NCBI RefSeq assembly: GCF_900302485.1
Contig: NZ_OMOI01000001.1
Span: 868,001-932,000 of the forward strand
Length of the DNA: 64,000 nucleotides
Origin: Aliiroseovarius pelagivivens
GTDB lineage: Bacteria; Pseudomonadota; Alphaproteobacteria; Rhodobacterales; Rhodobacteraceae
Direction: 5' to 3'
The position numbers and the translations under genes are program-made. Below, in pieces: positions 44,259 to 51,911 of this stretch. The notes beneath the pieces were generated by a model. It made no database searches, was not told the origin of the DNA, and saw nothing but the letters and a program-made list of their open reading frames with translations. How positions within the stretch are numbered: position 1 is the stretch's first letter; the number at the start of each line of letters is the position of its first letter.

Positions 44259-44286
44259 GGACTGTCAGGGAGGAGGACGACAGTCC
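44259..44286 (-). ncRNA. CCUCCUCCC hairpin 3
   Basis: Eight-base perfect stem GGACTGTC (44259-44266) / GACAGTCC (44279-44286). Motif at 44268-44276. Confidence 0.85.
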
Positions 44287-44296
44287 GAAGATTTTG

Positions 44297-44334
44297 GGCG
44301 GCGAGATCCGGGAGGAGGAGGAGACCTCGCCGCC
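44297..44334 (-). ncRNA. CCUCCUCCC hairpin 2
   Basis: Nine-base outer stem GGCGGCGAG (44297-44305) / CTCGCCGCC (44326-44334) and a 3-bp inner stem (44307-44309 / 44320-44322). Motif at 44310-44318. Followed by the AU-rich spacer 44287-44296. Confidence 0.85.
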
Positions 44335-44340
44335 ATTCAT

Positions 44341-44372
44341 GTTCACCACCTGGGAGGAGGGTGGCGGTGAAC
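44341..44372 (-). ncRNA. CCUCCUCCC hairpin 1 (first in transcription order)
   Basis: Arms GTTCACCACC (44341-44350) and GTGGCGGTGAAC (44361-44372), motif at 44352-44360. Position 44348 against 44365 is A-C on the plus strand but U-G on the minus-strand RNA, giving an unbroken 10-bp stem there. Confidence 0.85.
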
Positions 44373-44378
44373 CGAAAT

Positions 44379-44594
44379 TCAGTTGCCGTAAACGGCCATT
44401 CGAGCAATCAGGCGGATCGAACCGCGGCTGATGCCCAGATCATTTAGCTCAACGTCGCTCAGCGCGTTCAGTTCCTTCACCGTTTGGCGATAGGCCTGAC
44501 GGGCGATGTATTCGTCTTTCCAACGCGCGAGCAGGGCGACAAAGCGGTCAGCCAGGCCGGCGTGGGCCAAAATGATTTCAGATGCATGTGCCAT
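44379..44594 (-). CDS. ccaF1: DUF1127 small protein, CcaF1-like
   Basis: 71 residues. The C-terminal half (ARQAYRQTVKELNALSDVELNDLGISRGSI) is the DUF1127/YjiS-like domain, with a basic helix. In R. sphaeroides the homologous protein CcaF1 is an RNA-binding factor that acts in maturation and turnover of the CcsR RNAs encoded immediately downstream. The same order, DUF1127 gene then CCUCCUCCC hairpins, is seen here, so the same role is inferred. The ribosome site is weak (GTGAG upstream). The stop codon is six bases before hairpin 1, so protein and RNAs share a transcript. Confidence 0.88.
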   Translation of the reverse strand: MAHASEIILAHAGLADRFVALLARWKDEYIARQAYRQTVKELNALSDVELNDLGISRGSIRLIARMAVYGN

Positions 44595-44693
44595 TGCACG
44601 TACTCACTTTCGATCACAGATCACTGCGGTTTTGGTGCCCGTAACCTTGGGCAAACTCATCTCGTTAGCGACAACGTCGTCGCTGTGAGGCAA

Positions 44694-44722
44694 ACATGGG
44701 GTTAATGCTGCAGGTGCACAAC
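44694..44722 (-). promoter_or_regulatory. Candidate heat-shock (RpoH-type) promoter of ccaF1 and the hairpin array
   Basis: On the minus strand CCCCATGT (complement of 44694-44701) matches the sigma-32 -10 consensus CCCCATnT. A GTTGTGC element (complement of 44716-44722) stands 14 bp upstream, in the place of CTTGAAA, with only the TTG core kept. A start about 7 bases downstream would leave a leader of about 95 nt. The R. sphaeroides locus depends on RpoHI/RpoHII, which supports the reading. Confidence 0.42.
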
Positions 44723-45024
44723 ACCCCGAACAATCAAACCCGTCATGCACTCGGTGCATAGGTTGAAAGTGCCAGTAAAATAAGCACTTTGATGCGGTTT
44801 GGTGGCCTGTGGATGAAAAATGCTGCACAGCAGAAAGATGATTGTGCTTGGGTGCCGTTGGGGAAGCTATCCACCTGAATCACTGCTTCAGAAGAAGAGC
44901 GCTTTGCGCGGAGGAGCACAGGTCGGGCAACCGGTTGAATCAGTCAGCTTGCCCCGGGTCGTTTTACCCCTTGCGTCGTCGCTGAAAGACGCCAAGTAAT
45001 GAGGCTAGGATCAAGGAGGCTTCA
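44723..45024. other. Intergenic region between ccaF1 promoter and mrp
   Basis: About 300 bp. It contains a perfect inverted repeat AAAGTGC (44766-44772) / GCACTTT (44784-44790) with an 11-base spacer, 44 bp upstream of the candidate ccaF1 -35 element. It should also contain the mrp promoter, which I cannot define. CAAGGAGG at 45012-45019 is the mrp ribosome site. Confidence 0.4.
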
Positions 45025-46098
45025 ATGGCGGATGTAAAAGACAGGATCATGGGCGCGCTTTCGGCGGTTGCTCTGCCGGATGGTGGCGATCTTGTATCGC
45101 GCGACATGGTACGCGCCCTGACGGTTGATGGGGCGGCGGTTCGGTTTGTGATCGAAGCGCAGACACCCGAGCAAGCCGCTGGCTTGGAGCCGCAGCGCCG
45201 CGCGGCCGAAGCCGCTGTGGCTGACCTGCCGGGGATCGAGACCGTGTCTGTCATTCTGACCGCACACGGGTCGGCGCCGGCCAAACCAGCGCCAAATCTG
45301 AAGATTGGCGGGCATCCCAAGCCGCAAGCTGGCCCGATGCAGGTGCCGGGTGTGACGTCGATTGTCGCCATTGCTTCGGGCAAAGGTGGGGTCGGGAAGT
45401 CTACGCTGAGTTCTAATCTGGCGGTGGCTCTGGCCAAGCAGGGGCGCAAGGTTGGTCTTTTGGACGCAGACATTCTTGGTCCGTCCCAGCCGCGCATGAT
45501 GGGCACGAACGAGCGGCCCGGATCCTCGGATGGGGAAATGCTGAGCCCCGTTATGGCGCATGGGGTCAAGATGATGTCCATCGGATTGATGCTGAAATCT
45601 GACCGCGAGGCGGTCGTCTGGCGCGGACCCATGCTGATGGGTGCACTGCAGCAGATGCTGTTTCAAGTGTCGTGGGGGCCGCTTGATGTGCTGCTGATCG
45701 ACCTGCCACCCGGAACCGGCGATGTGCAGCTGACTTTGGCACAGAAGGCGCAGATCAGCGGGGCGATCGTTGTTTCGACTCCGCAAGATGTGGCGCTTCT
45801 GGATGCGCGCAAGGCCATCGACATGTTTGAAAAGGTCAAGGTCCCGATCCTGGGGTTGGTTGAAAACATGTCTTCTTATGTCTGCCCGAGCTGCGGACAC
45901 GAGGCGCATTTGTTTGGGCATGGTGGCGTGAAGGACGAGGCCACAACCATTGGCGCACCGTTCCTAGGTGAAATTCCATTGTCCTTGGATGTGCGGCTAG
46001 CGGGTGACGGCGGTACACCGATCGCCGCGGGCGAGGGGGCATTGGCCGATGCCTATGCCAAGCTTGCGAAAGATATGGTGGCGCGCGGGATCGCCTGA
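45025..46098 (+). CDS. apbC: Mrp/NBP35-family iron-sulfur carrier ATPase (ApbC)
   Basis: 357 residues. An N-terminal MIP18/DUF59 domain (1-80) is followed by a P-loop ATPase with GKGGVGKS at 119-126, [12 protein letters not shown] switch, [11 protein letters not shown]alker B, and CPSC at 287-290, the cysteine pair that bridges an Fe-S cluster at the dimer interface. It carries or transfers [4Fe-4S] clusters to apoproteins. A strong AAGGAGG ribosome site precedes the ATG, and a terminator follows. Confidence 0.94.
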   Translation: MADVKDRIMGALSAVALPDGGDLVSRDMVRALTVDGAAVRFVIEAQTPEQAAGLEPQRRAAEAAVADLPGIETVSVILTAHGSAPAKPAPNLKIGGHPKPQAGPMQVPGVTSIVAIASGKGGVGKSTLSSNLAVALAKQGRKVGLLDADILGPSQPRMMGTNERPGSSDGEMLSPVMAHGVKMMSIGLMLKSDREAVVWRGPMLMGALQQMLFQVSWGPLDVLLIDLPPGTGDVQLTLAQKAQISGAIVVSTPQDVALLDARKAIDMFEKVKVPILGLVENMSSYVCPSCGHEAHLFGHGGVKDEATTIGAPFLGEIPLSLDVRLAGDGGTPIAAGEGALADAYAKLAKDMVARGIA

Positions 46099-46119
46099 TC
46101 CGATCATCAAATAGAGTTC

Positions 46120-46154
46120 CTAACGCCCGGTGCACCTGCTGTGCCGGGCGTTTT
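46120..46154 (+). terminator. Intrinsic terminator of apbC
   Basis: AACGCCCGG (46120-46128) pairs with CCGGGCGTT (46142-46150), with an inner GTGCA/TGTGC extension, followed by TTGATT. Confidence 0.8.
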
Positions 46155-46451
46155 GATTCAGGGGAAGTGAGATGTTTGGGAATTCATGGGCTTTGAGGTG
46201 CTGGTCGATTGAAATACTCCGACTTTCTATGGTATTGGGTGTGGATTTGGGCTGAAATAGAGCGGCTGACGCCTCTCGTGTTCGCAAAAATGAAAATAAT
46301 TTGGATTTCATGGGAAAATATAATGCTGCGGGCGCAGCGCTATATCTAGTGGATTGGTGAATCACTTAGCCTACATTAAGTGAATGCTCGCGGTGATTTC
46401 TGCATTTGCACTTGAATCTACTCGATTTTTCTTGCGCTACCCCGTATGTGC
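46155..46451. other. AT-rich non-coding stretch upstream of the dcw cluster
   Basis: About 300 bp with no credible gene; composition is much more AT-rich than the surroundings. No hairpin or repeat of note was seen. It precedes the MraZ boxes. Confidence 0.4.
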
Positions 46452-46486
46452 TCCCACAAAAAACTATTGCTTCCCATAATTTCCCA
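46452..46486. promoter_or_regulatory. Candidate MraZ operator: 10-bp-phased TCCCA (TGGGA) boxes
   Basis: TCCCA occurs at 46452-46456, 46472-46476 and 46482-46486, that is at offsets 0, 20 and 30, with one degenerate slot at offset 10. MraZ binds direct repeats TGGGN spaced by 5 bases, so the phase fits; here the boxes read TGGGA on the minus strand. Two boxes fall within the spacer of the promoter below, fitting repression by MraZ of its own operon. Confidence 0.6.
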
Positions 46487-46495
46487 CGCTATCCA
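46467..46495 (+). promoter_or_regulatory. Candidate promoter of the dcw cluster
   Basis: TTGCTT (46467-46472), a 17-bp spacer and TATCCA (46490-46495). Transcription would start near 46502, giving a leader of about 255 nt before mraZ. Confidence 0.5.
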
Positions 46496-46501
46496 TGTAT
46501 T

Positions 46502-46757
46502 CAAGATGAGGACGGGACATAAAGAGGCGTAAGACCTCATGACACTCCCAAGTCAGGTTTCATACAGGCACCCGCTTCATCCATCGAAAGAGATCCGGCG
46601 CGTACGCGAGCAGACATCCCCCCAGGTGGCGCGCGCAGCTGGGCACCCGGAAACGGGACAGGCGGCGGATTGGTCAGTGGCAGCAGATCAATTCGCCGTT
46701 TCTATTCCAGCCCCTTTTCAGGGCTGGTGGGACAGTTGATTAAAGGGGGCCGCGCAA
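46502..46757 (+). ncRNA. Long 5' leader of mraZ, candidate UpsM-type sRNA
   Basis: About 255 nt without a credible gene. It is rich in short stems: CGCGTACGCG near 46600, CCCAG...CTGGG (about 46620-46643), CCCGG-AAA-CGGG nearby, and CCAGCCC (46707-46713) / GGGCTGG (46721-46727) close to the 3' end. In R. sphaeroides the dcw cluster is preceded by an unusually long leader from which RNase E releases the sRNA UpsM; position, length and structure here fit a homologue. An ORF at 46539-46739 has no ribosome site or recognisable product. Strong AAAGGGGG at 46742-46749 is the mraZ ribosome site. Confidence 0.5.
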
Positions 46758-47261
46758 GTGGCACGCAGGTTCAGAGGTGAAAGCCACCACAAGGTGGACA
46801 CGAAGGGCAGGGTCTCGATCCCGGCCCTGTTTCGCCGTGTACTTGAAGCTGGCGACCCCGATTGGACCGAAGGTCTGAACCCCAATCTTGTTATTGTATA
46901 TGGCGATCATCGCCGCAGCTATCTGGAAGCCTACACGATCGAGGCCATCGACGAGGTGGATGATCAGATTGCGCAGATGCCGCGTGGCTCGATGGAGCGC
47001 CGCATGTTGGAGCGTCTGTTTAACGGGCAATCCTTCCCCACAACCGTGGACGAAACGGGCCGTCTGGTACTGCCTGCCAAGTTGCGCCAGAAAATCGGGC
47101 TGGATAAAGAAGCGTTCTTTATCGCCACCGGTGATACGTTCCAGATTTGGAAGCCCGAGACCTATGAAGAGGTCGAGGTCGCCAAGACCGAAGAATGGCT
47201 GGACGATCAGCCGGATAATTTCGATGTGCTGACCCTGTTGGGTGGCCAGGGGGATGGCTAA
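46758..47261 (+). CDS. mraZ: Transcriptional regulator MraZ
   Basis: 167 residues from a GTG, supported by AAAGGGGG 8 bp upstream. Two SpoVT/AbrB-like repeats are seen, each with the DxxGR signature ([15 protein letters not shown] at about 12-26 and [15 protein letters not shown] at about 95-109). It binds TGGGN repeats upstream of its own gene and represses the dcw cluster. First gene of the cluster; one base separates its stop from the preferred rsmH start. Confidence 0.95.
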   Translation: MARRFRGESHHKVDTKGRVSIPALFRRVLEAGDPDWTEGLNPNLVIVYGDHRRSYLEAYTIEAIDEVDDQIAQMPRGSMERRMLERLFNGQSFPTTVDETGRLVLPAKLRQKIGLDKEAFFIATGDTFQIWKPETYEEVEVAKTEEWLDDQPDNFDVLTLLGGQGDG

Positions 47262-47262
47262 G

Positions 47263-48261
47263 ATGTCTGACCCGGCTGCCACCGAAAAACGTCCTCATAT
47301 TCCTGTATTGCTACGGCCGCTTCTGGAAGCGGTCGCGCCTGTTTCTGGTGACTGGGCAGATGGGACGTTCGGGGCAGGGGGCTATACGCGCGGATTGCTA
47401 GAGGCCGGGGCTGATTGGGTTTGCGGTATTGATCGCGACCCAATGGTGTTCGACATGGCTGCAGGTTGGGCGGACGATTATGGCGACCGATTGGCGCTGC
47501 GCGAAGGCACGTTCTCGGAGATGGATACGCTGGCTGGCAAGCCCCTGGACGGGGTGGTGCTGGATCTGGGCGTCAGCTCGATGCAGTTGGATCTGGCCGA
47601 GCGCGGCTTTTCGTTCATGAAGGACGGCCCTCTGGACATGCGGATGAGCCAATCTGGGCCTTCCGCGGCTGATTTGGTGAACGAGGTGGATGCCGATACG
47701 CTGGCGGACATTTTGTATCATTACGGGGAAGAACGTGCCTCGCGCCGAATTGCGCGTGCGATTGTGAGGGCGCGGGCTGATGCTCCGTTCGAAACAACTT
47801 TGCAACTTGCCGAGGTGATCGAGAAGAACCTGCCGCGATCGAAGCCGGGACAAAGTCATCCTGCGACACGTAGTTTTCAGGCGATCCGCATCGCGGTGAA
47901 TGACGAATTTGGTCAATTGATAGAAGGGCTTGAGGCCGCTGAGCGTGCATTGAAGCCCGGTGGAAAGCTGGCCGTTGTAACCTTCCATTCGATGGAGGAC
48001 CGCGTGGTGAAACGCTTCTTGCAGGCGCGCGCGTCTTCGGGTGGAGGTGGATCGCGCTATGCGCCGGAGGCCGCAGAAGAAACCCCGCGTTTCAAGCTGA
48101 CCCCGCGCAAGGCCATCGGACCGGACAAGGAAGAATTGCAAGTCAACCCACGTGCCCGGTCTGCCCGGTTGCGCGTGGCGACTCGCACGGACGCGCCAGC
48201 GGGTCCGTCGGACCGCAAGAAGCTTGGATTGCCGCCCTTGGTGTTTAAGGACAGATCGTAA
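47263..48261 (+). CDS. rsmH: 16S rRNA (cytosine(1402)-N(4))-methyltransferase
   Basis: 332 residues from ATG 47263 ([17 protein letters not shown]). ATG 47254 and GTG 47242 are also in frame, but AGGGGG at 47248-47253 is best spaced for 47263. SAM-binding signature [16 protein letters not shown], the [11 protein letters not shown] motif and [13 protein letters not shown] near the C-terminus are typical. It methylates C1402 in the decoding centre. Its stop shares one base with the ftsL start. Confidence 0.95.
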   Translation: MSDPAATEKRPHIPVLLRPLLEAVAPVSGDWADGTFGAGGYTRGLLEAGADWVCGIDRDPMVFDMAAGWADDYGDRLALREGTFSEMDTLAGKPLDGVVLDLGVSSMQLDLAERGFSFMKDGPLDMRMSQSGPSAADLVNEVDADTLADILYHYGEERASRRIARAIVRARADAPFETTLQLAEVIEKNLPRSKPGQSHPATRSFQAIRIAVNDEFGQLIEGLEAAERALKPGGKLAVVTFHSMEDRVVKRFLQARASSGGGGSRYAPEAAEETPRFKLTPRKAIGPDKEELQVNPRARSARLRVATRTDAPAGPSDRKKLGLPPLVFKDRS

Positions 48262-48602
48262 TGCGTAGCTTGCTGTATATCCTTTCAGCTCTTGCCGTGA
48301 TGGGGCTGGCGTACTGGGCGTACTCAGAAAACTATAAAACGCAGGCCTCGCTTGATCGCGCACACGCTTTGCAAAGCGAAATTGGCCGCATGCAGGAAGA
48401 ACTGACTGTCCTGCGCGCCGAATGGGCCTATCTGAACCGCCCGGATCGTCTGCGGGATTTGGCGCGGATGAACTATGACAAGCTGGAACTGAACGTGCTT
48501 GAGCCGGGCCAGTTCGGTCGCGTGGATCAGATCGCATTTGGTGAAGATGAATTGCCCGAAATCACCGGGGCCGTCGAGGTTATGGGAGAGATCGAGCAAT
48601 GA
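48261..48602 (+). CDS. ftsL: Cell division protein FtsL
   Basis: 113 residues. One N-terminal membrane helix (about 3-21) and a periplasmic coiled coil (KTQASLDRAHALQSEIGRMQEELTVLRAEWAYLNRPDRL). Sequence is poorly conserved in this family, so the call depends on topology and its place between rsmH and ftsI, with overlaps of 1 and 4 bp. FtsL with FtsB and FtsQ activates FtsWI at the septum. Confidence 0.88.
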   Translation: MRSLLYILSALAVMGLAYWAYSENYKTQASLDRAHALQSEIGRMQEELTVLRAEWAYLNRPDRLRDLARMNYDKLELNVLEPGQFGRVDQIAFGEDELPEITGAVEVMGEIEQ

Positions 48603-50404
48603 CCCGTGTCCCCCTCCGCCCGCTTGCGCGTATTCTGGAAGCGCGTGCAAAGGGCGAAAATCCCGATGCCATCGAACGTGAAAACCTGAGCCAGCGACAT
48701 GATCAGATTCGCAATGAATCGCGTCTACGCTCGGAAGGGCGGTTGTTGGTGTTGGCCGGGTTTTTCCTGTGTGCCTTTATGACAGTAGGCGTGCGCATGG
48801 CGACCTTGTCGGCGTCAGAGGCGCAAGAACCTCGTGCGCAGGCACCCGGTGCCTCGATCGCGACGGCGCGCGCTGATATTCTGGATCGTCAGGGCCGCAT
48901 TCTGGCGACCAACCTTGTGACCCACGCGCTCTATGCTCAGCCGCATCAGATGGTGGACCCGGAACGCGCTGCAAAAGAGCTGGTGAATATCTTCCCGGAT
49001 CTGGACCCAGAGCGCCTGATCAAGGACTTCACCGGAACGCGCAAGTTCCTGTGGATCAAAAAGAAAATCAGCCCCGAGCAGAAACAGGCCGTGTTCGATA
49101 TCGGCGAGCCGGGCCTTCTGTTTGGCCCGCGCGAGATGCGGCTTTATCCCAATGGCAAGCTGGCCGCGCACGTGTTGGGTGGTGCGAGCTTTGGGCGTGA
49201 AGGTGTGTCGGCTGCCGAGGTGATCGGTGTTGCGGGCGTTGAAAAGCACTTCGACGACTTTCTGCGCGATCCTGCCAATGGCGGCGCGCCGCTTGAGCTG
49301 TCCATCGACCTGACCATTCAGGATGCGGTGGAACGTGTGCTCTATGGCGGCATGAAAATGATGAACGCCAAGGGCGCCGCAGCGATCCTGATGGACGTGC
49401 ACACAGGCGAGGTGATTTCGGTCGCGTCTTTGCCGGACTTTGATCCGAACAACCGTCCGCGCCCCCTGACGGTGGCGGACAAGGGGATGGATCAGTCTGA
49501 CAGCCCACTGTTTAACCGCGCGGTGCAGGGCGTCTATGAACTTGGCTCGACCTTCAAGATTTTCACAGCCATTCAGGCCATGGATCTGGGGTTGGTGAAC
49601 CCGAACACGGTGATCGACACGGGCAAGCCGATGAAGATCTCGGGCTTCCGCATCGGTGAATTCCGCGACAAGAACTATGGCGAGCTTTCGGTGACAGATA
49701 TCATCGTCAAAAGCTCGAACCGTGGCACGGGGCGCATGGCGCTTCAGATTGGCCCGGAACGTCAGCAGGACTTCCTGAAAACCCTAGGGCTTTTGGACCG
49801 GACGCCATTCGAAATCGTCGAGGCCACCGGCTCGACCCCACTGGTACCGCAGAAATGGGGCAAGCTCAGCTCGGTAACGATTTCTTACGGGCACGGCATT
49901 TCCAACACGCCAATGCATCTGGCTGCCGCCTATGCCACCATCGCCAATGGCGGCCACGTCGTCACGCCGACGGTGCTGAAGCGCGCCCATGTCGAACGCG
50001 GCCCGCGAGTGATGACCCCCGAAGCGGCTGCGGCGGCTCGCGACATGCTGCGCAAGGTGGTCACCGAAGGCACCGCCAGCTTTGGCGAGGTCGAGGGCTA
50101 TCTGGTGGGCGGCAAGACCGGTACCGCCGACAAACCCAAACCGCGTGGCGGGTATTATGATGACAAGGTGATCAACACGTTCGCCAGCATGTTCCCGTCG
50201 GACAACCCGAAATACGTGCTGATCGTCACGCTGGACGAACCGGTCGAGACCTCGGGCACAAAGCCGCGCCGAACCGCTGGTTGGACGGCCGTTCCGGTCG
50301 CTGCGACGATTATTGAGCGCGTGGCGCCCTTGTTGGGCATGAAGCCGCGCGAAACCCGCGTTGAACCTTTGGCCGCAACTGGGGTAACACTCACGTCAAA
50401 CTGA
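48599..50404 (+). CDS. ftsI: Peptidoglycan D,D-transpeptidase FtsI (PBP3)
   Basis: 601 residues. One N-terminal membrane helix (about 47-70), a pedestal domain with RxDILDRxGRILATN, and the transpeptidase domain with STFK at 317-320 (active-site serine), SSN at 372-374 and KTGT at 506-509. It crosslinks septal peptidoglycan. ATGA overlap with ftsL and 16 bp before murE show tight operon structure. Confidence 0.96.
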   Translation: MTRVPLRPLARILEARAKGENPDAIERENLSQRHDQIRNESRLRSEGRLLVLAGFFLCAFMTVGVRMATLSASEAQEPRAQAPGASIATARADILDRQGRILATNLVTHALYAQPHQMVDPERAAKELVNIFPDLDPERLIKDFTGTRKFLWIKKKISPEQKQAVFDIGEPGLLFGPREMRLYPNGKLAAHVLGGASFGREGVSAAEVIGVAGVEKHFDDFLRDPANGGAPLELSIDLTIQDAVERVLYGGMKMMNAKGAAAILMDVHTGEVISVASLPDFDPNNRPRPLTVADKGMDQSDSPLFNRAVQGVYELGSTFKIFTAIQAMDLGLVNPNTVIDTGKPMKISGFRIGEFRDKNYGELSVTDIIVKSSNRGTGRMALQIGPERQQDFLKTLGLLDRTPFEIVEATGSTPLVPQKWGKLSSVTISYGHGISNTPMHLAAAYATIANGGHVVTPTVLKRAHVERGPRVMTPEAAAAARDMLRKVVTEGTASFGEVEGYLVGGKTGTADKPKPRGGYYDDKVINTFASMFPSDNPKYVLIVTLDEPVETSGTKPRRTAGWTAVPVAATIIERVAPLLGMKPRETRVEPLAATGVTLTSN

Positions 50405-50420
50405 TAAGGTACGATGCAAA

Positions 50421-51911
50421 ATGGGTGCTGAGATGGTCACGAAAACTTTGGGTGAACTGGGGCTCAGCGCGCGGGCAGGGCGTGATGCGCAGGTGACGGG
50501 GCTGTCGGTGGATAGCCGTCTGGTCAAACCCGGCCATTTATTTGCGGCCCTCCCAGGGGCCAAGCTGCATGGCGGTGAGTTCATTCAATACGCGTTGCGC
50601 ATGGGGGCAGGGGCGATCCTGACCGACCCAGAAGGTGCCCGTATTGCCGAGGCTGAATTGGCCGCGTCCGACGCCGCACTTGTCGTCACAGAAGACCCTC
50701 GCATGGCGTTGGCCTATGCCGCTGCGCTTTGGTTCGGTGCACAACCGGAACATATGGTTGCTGCCACGGGTACCAACGGGAAGACCTCGGTTGCCAGCTT
50801 CACCCGCCAAATCTGGACACTTCTGGACATCAAGGCCGCCAATCTGGGCACCACGGGTGTGGAAGGCGCGTTTGCTGCGCCGCTGTCGCATACGACGCCC
50901 GAGCCGATCACCTTGCACAAAGTGCTGGCTGACATGGCGGGTGCTGGCGTGACCCATGCCGCGATGGAGGCGTCGTCCCATGGGCTGGCACAGCGCCGTT
51001 TGGACGGGGTACGCCTGATGGCGGCAGCCTTCACCAACTTTACGCAAGACCATTTGGACTATCACGAGACGTTCGACGAATACTTCGCGGCCAAAGCGGG
51101 CCTCTTTGCCCGCGTTCTGCCTGAAGGTGGAACTTCCGTGATCAATATGGATGACCCGAAGGGTGCCGAGATGGCCACCATCGCCGAGGCGCGCGGTCAG
51201 AAGCTGATCCGCGTGGGGCAGAGCGAGGGCTGCGAGTTGCAACTGAAGGCCCGCCGGTATGACGCCACGGGCCAAGAGCTGATGTTCACGTGGTTGGGAA
51301 AGCCCTTCACCGCTCGTCTGAACCTGATCGGTGGCTTTCAAGCTGAGAATGTCTTGGCCGCTGCCGGGCTGGCCATCGGCTGCGGTGCTGACCCAGAGCA
51401 TGTATTCGAGACCTTCAAAGATCTGGAAACCGTGCGCGGTCGGATGCAGCACGCCGCGACCCGCGAAAATGGGGCGGCGGTGTTCGTGGACTATGCCCAC
51501 ACGCCGGATGCCCTGAAGACTGCTCTGCGGGCCATGCGCCCGCATGTGCTGGGCCGGCTTGTGGTCGTGTTCGGCGCGGGCGGGGATCGCGATACCTCGA
51601 AACGTATTCTGATGGGGCAGGCGGCAGCAGAAAATGCGGATGTGGTCTTTGTCACGGACGATAACCCGCGCACAGAAGACCCCGCGCTGATCCGCGCCAT
51701 GGTGATGGAGGGCTGTCCCGAAGCCGTAAACGTCGGCGACCGGGCCGAAGCCATCTTGCGCGGTGTGGACGCGCTGGGACCGGGCGACACGTTGTTGATC
51801 GCAGGCAAGGGGCACGAGACCGGACAAACCGTCGGCAATGATGTGCTGCCATTTGATGACGTCGAACAGGCCTCGGTGGCGGTAGCAGCTTTGGAAGGAC
51901 GGCTGGCATGA
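50421..51911 (+). CDS. murE: UDP-N-acetylmuramoyl-tripeptide synthetase, meso-diaminopimelate-adding
   Basis: 496 residues. P-loop GTNGKTS at 117-123, the carbamylated-lysine region, and the DNPRTE motif near residue 415, which is diagnostic for addition of meso-diaminopimelate rather than lysine. An in-frame ATG at 50433 is an alternative start. ATGA overlap with murF. Confidence 0.95.
   Translation: MGAEMVTKTLGELGLSARAGRDAQVTGLSVDSRLVKPGHLFAALPGAKLHGGEFIQYALRMGAGAILTDPEGARIAEAELAASDAALVVTEDPRMALAYAAALWFGAQPEHMVAATGTNGKTSVASFTRQIWTLLDIKAANLGTTGVEGAFAAPLSHTTPEPITLHKVLADMAGAGVTHAAMEASSHGLAQRRLDGVRLMAAAFTNFTQDHLDYHETFDEYFAAKAGLFARVLPEGGTSVINMDDPKGAEMATIAEARGQKLIRVGQSEGCELQLKARRYDATGQELMFTWLGKPFTARLNLIGGFQAENVLAAAGLAIGCGADPEHVFETFKDLETVRGRMQHAATRENGAAVFVDYAHTPDALKTALRAMRPHVLGRLVVVFGAGGDRDTSKRILMGQAAAENADVVFVTDDNPRTEDPALIRAMVMEGCPEAVNVGDRAEAILRGVDALGPGDTLLIAGKGHETGQTVGNDVLPFDDVEQASVAVAALEGRLA

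Larger units (their letters stand above)
44047..44372 (-). ncRNA. Tandem array of eight CCUCCUCCC hairpins (CcsR/cuckoo-type sRNAs)
   Basis: On the minus strand, starting 6 bases after the DUF1127 stop codon, eight stem-loops follow each other with spacers of 4-12 bases. Each loop displays CCUCCUCCC (GGGAGGAGG on the plus strand), while the stems differ in sequence. In two hairpins a C-A mismatch on the plus strand becomes a G-U pair on the minus strand, which supports minus-strand transcription. The last hairpin is an intrinsic terminator. The layout matches R. sphaeroides, where DUF1127 gene ccaF1 is cotranscribed with stress-induced CcsR1-4, RNAs of the cuckoo family with CCUCCUCCC loops. 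If each RNA has two hairpins, as I recall for that family, this would be four RNAs; AU-rich spacers after hairpins 2 and 4 would suit RNase E cuts. Confidence 0.88.

Noticed and set aside
44055..44372. CRISPR-like array
   Set aside because: The constant unit is only nine bases and always sits in a hairpin loop; there are no spacers of regular length and no cas genes.
44055..44372. Plus-strand array of Shine-Dalgarno decoys (GGGAGGAGG loops)
   Set aside because: The terminator T run, the G-U pairs and the upstream DUF1127 gene all indicate minus-strand transcription.
46539..46739. 66-codon ORF in the mraZ leader
   Set aside because: No ribosome site, no recognisable product, and the region is rich in RNA stems; leader RNA is the better explanation.
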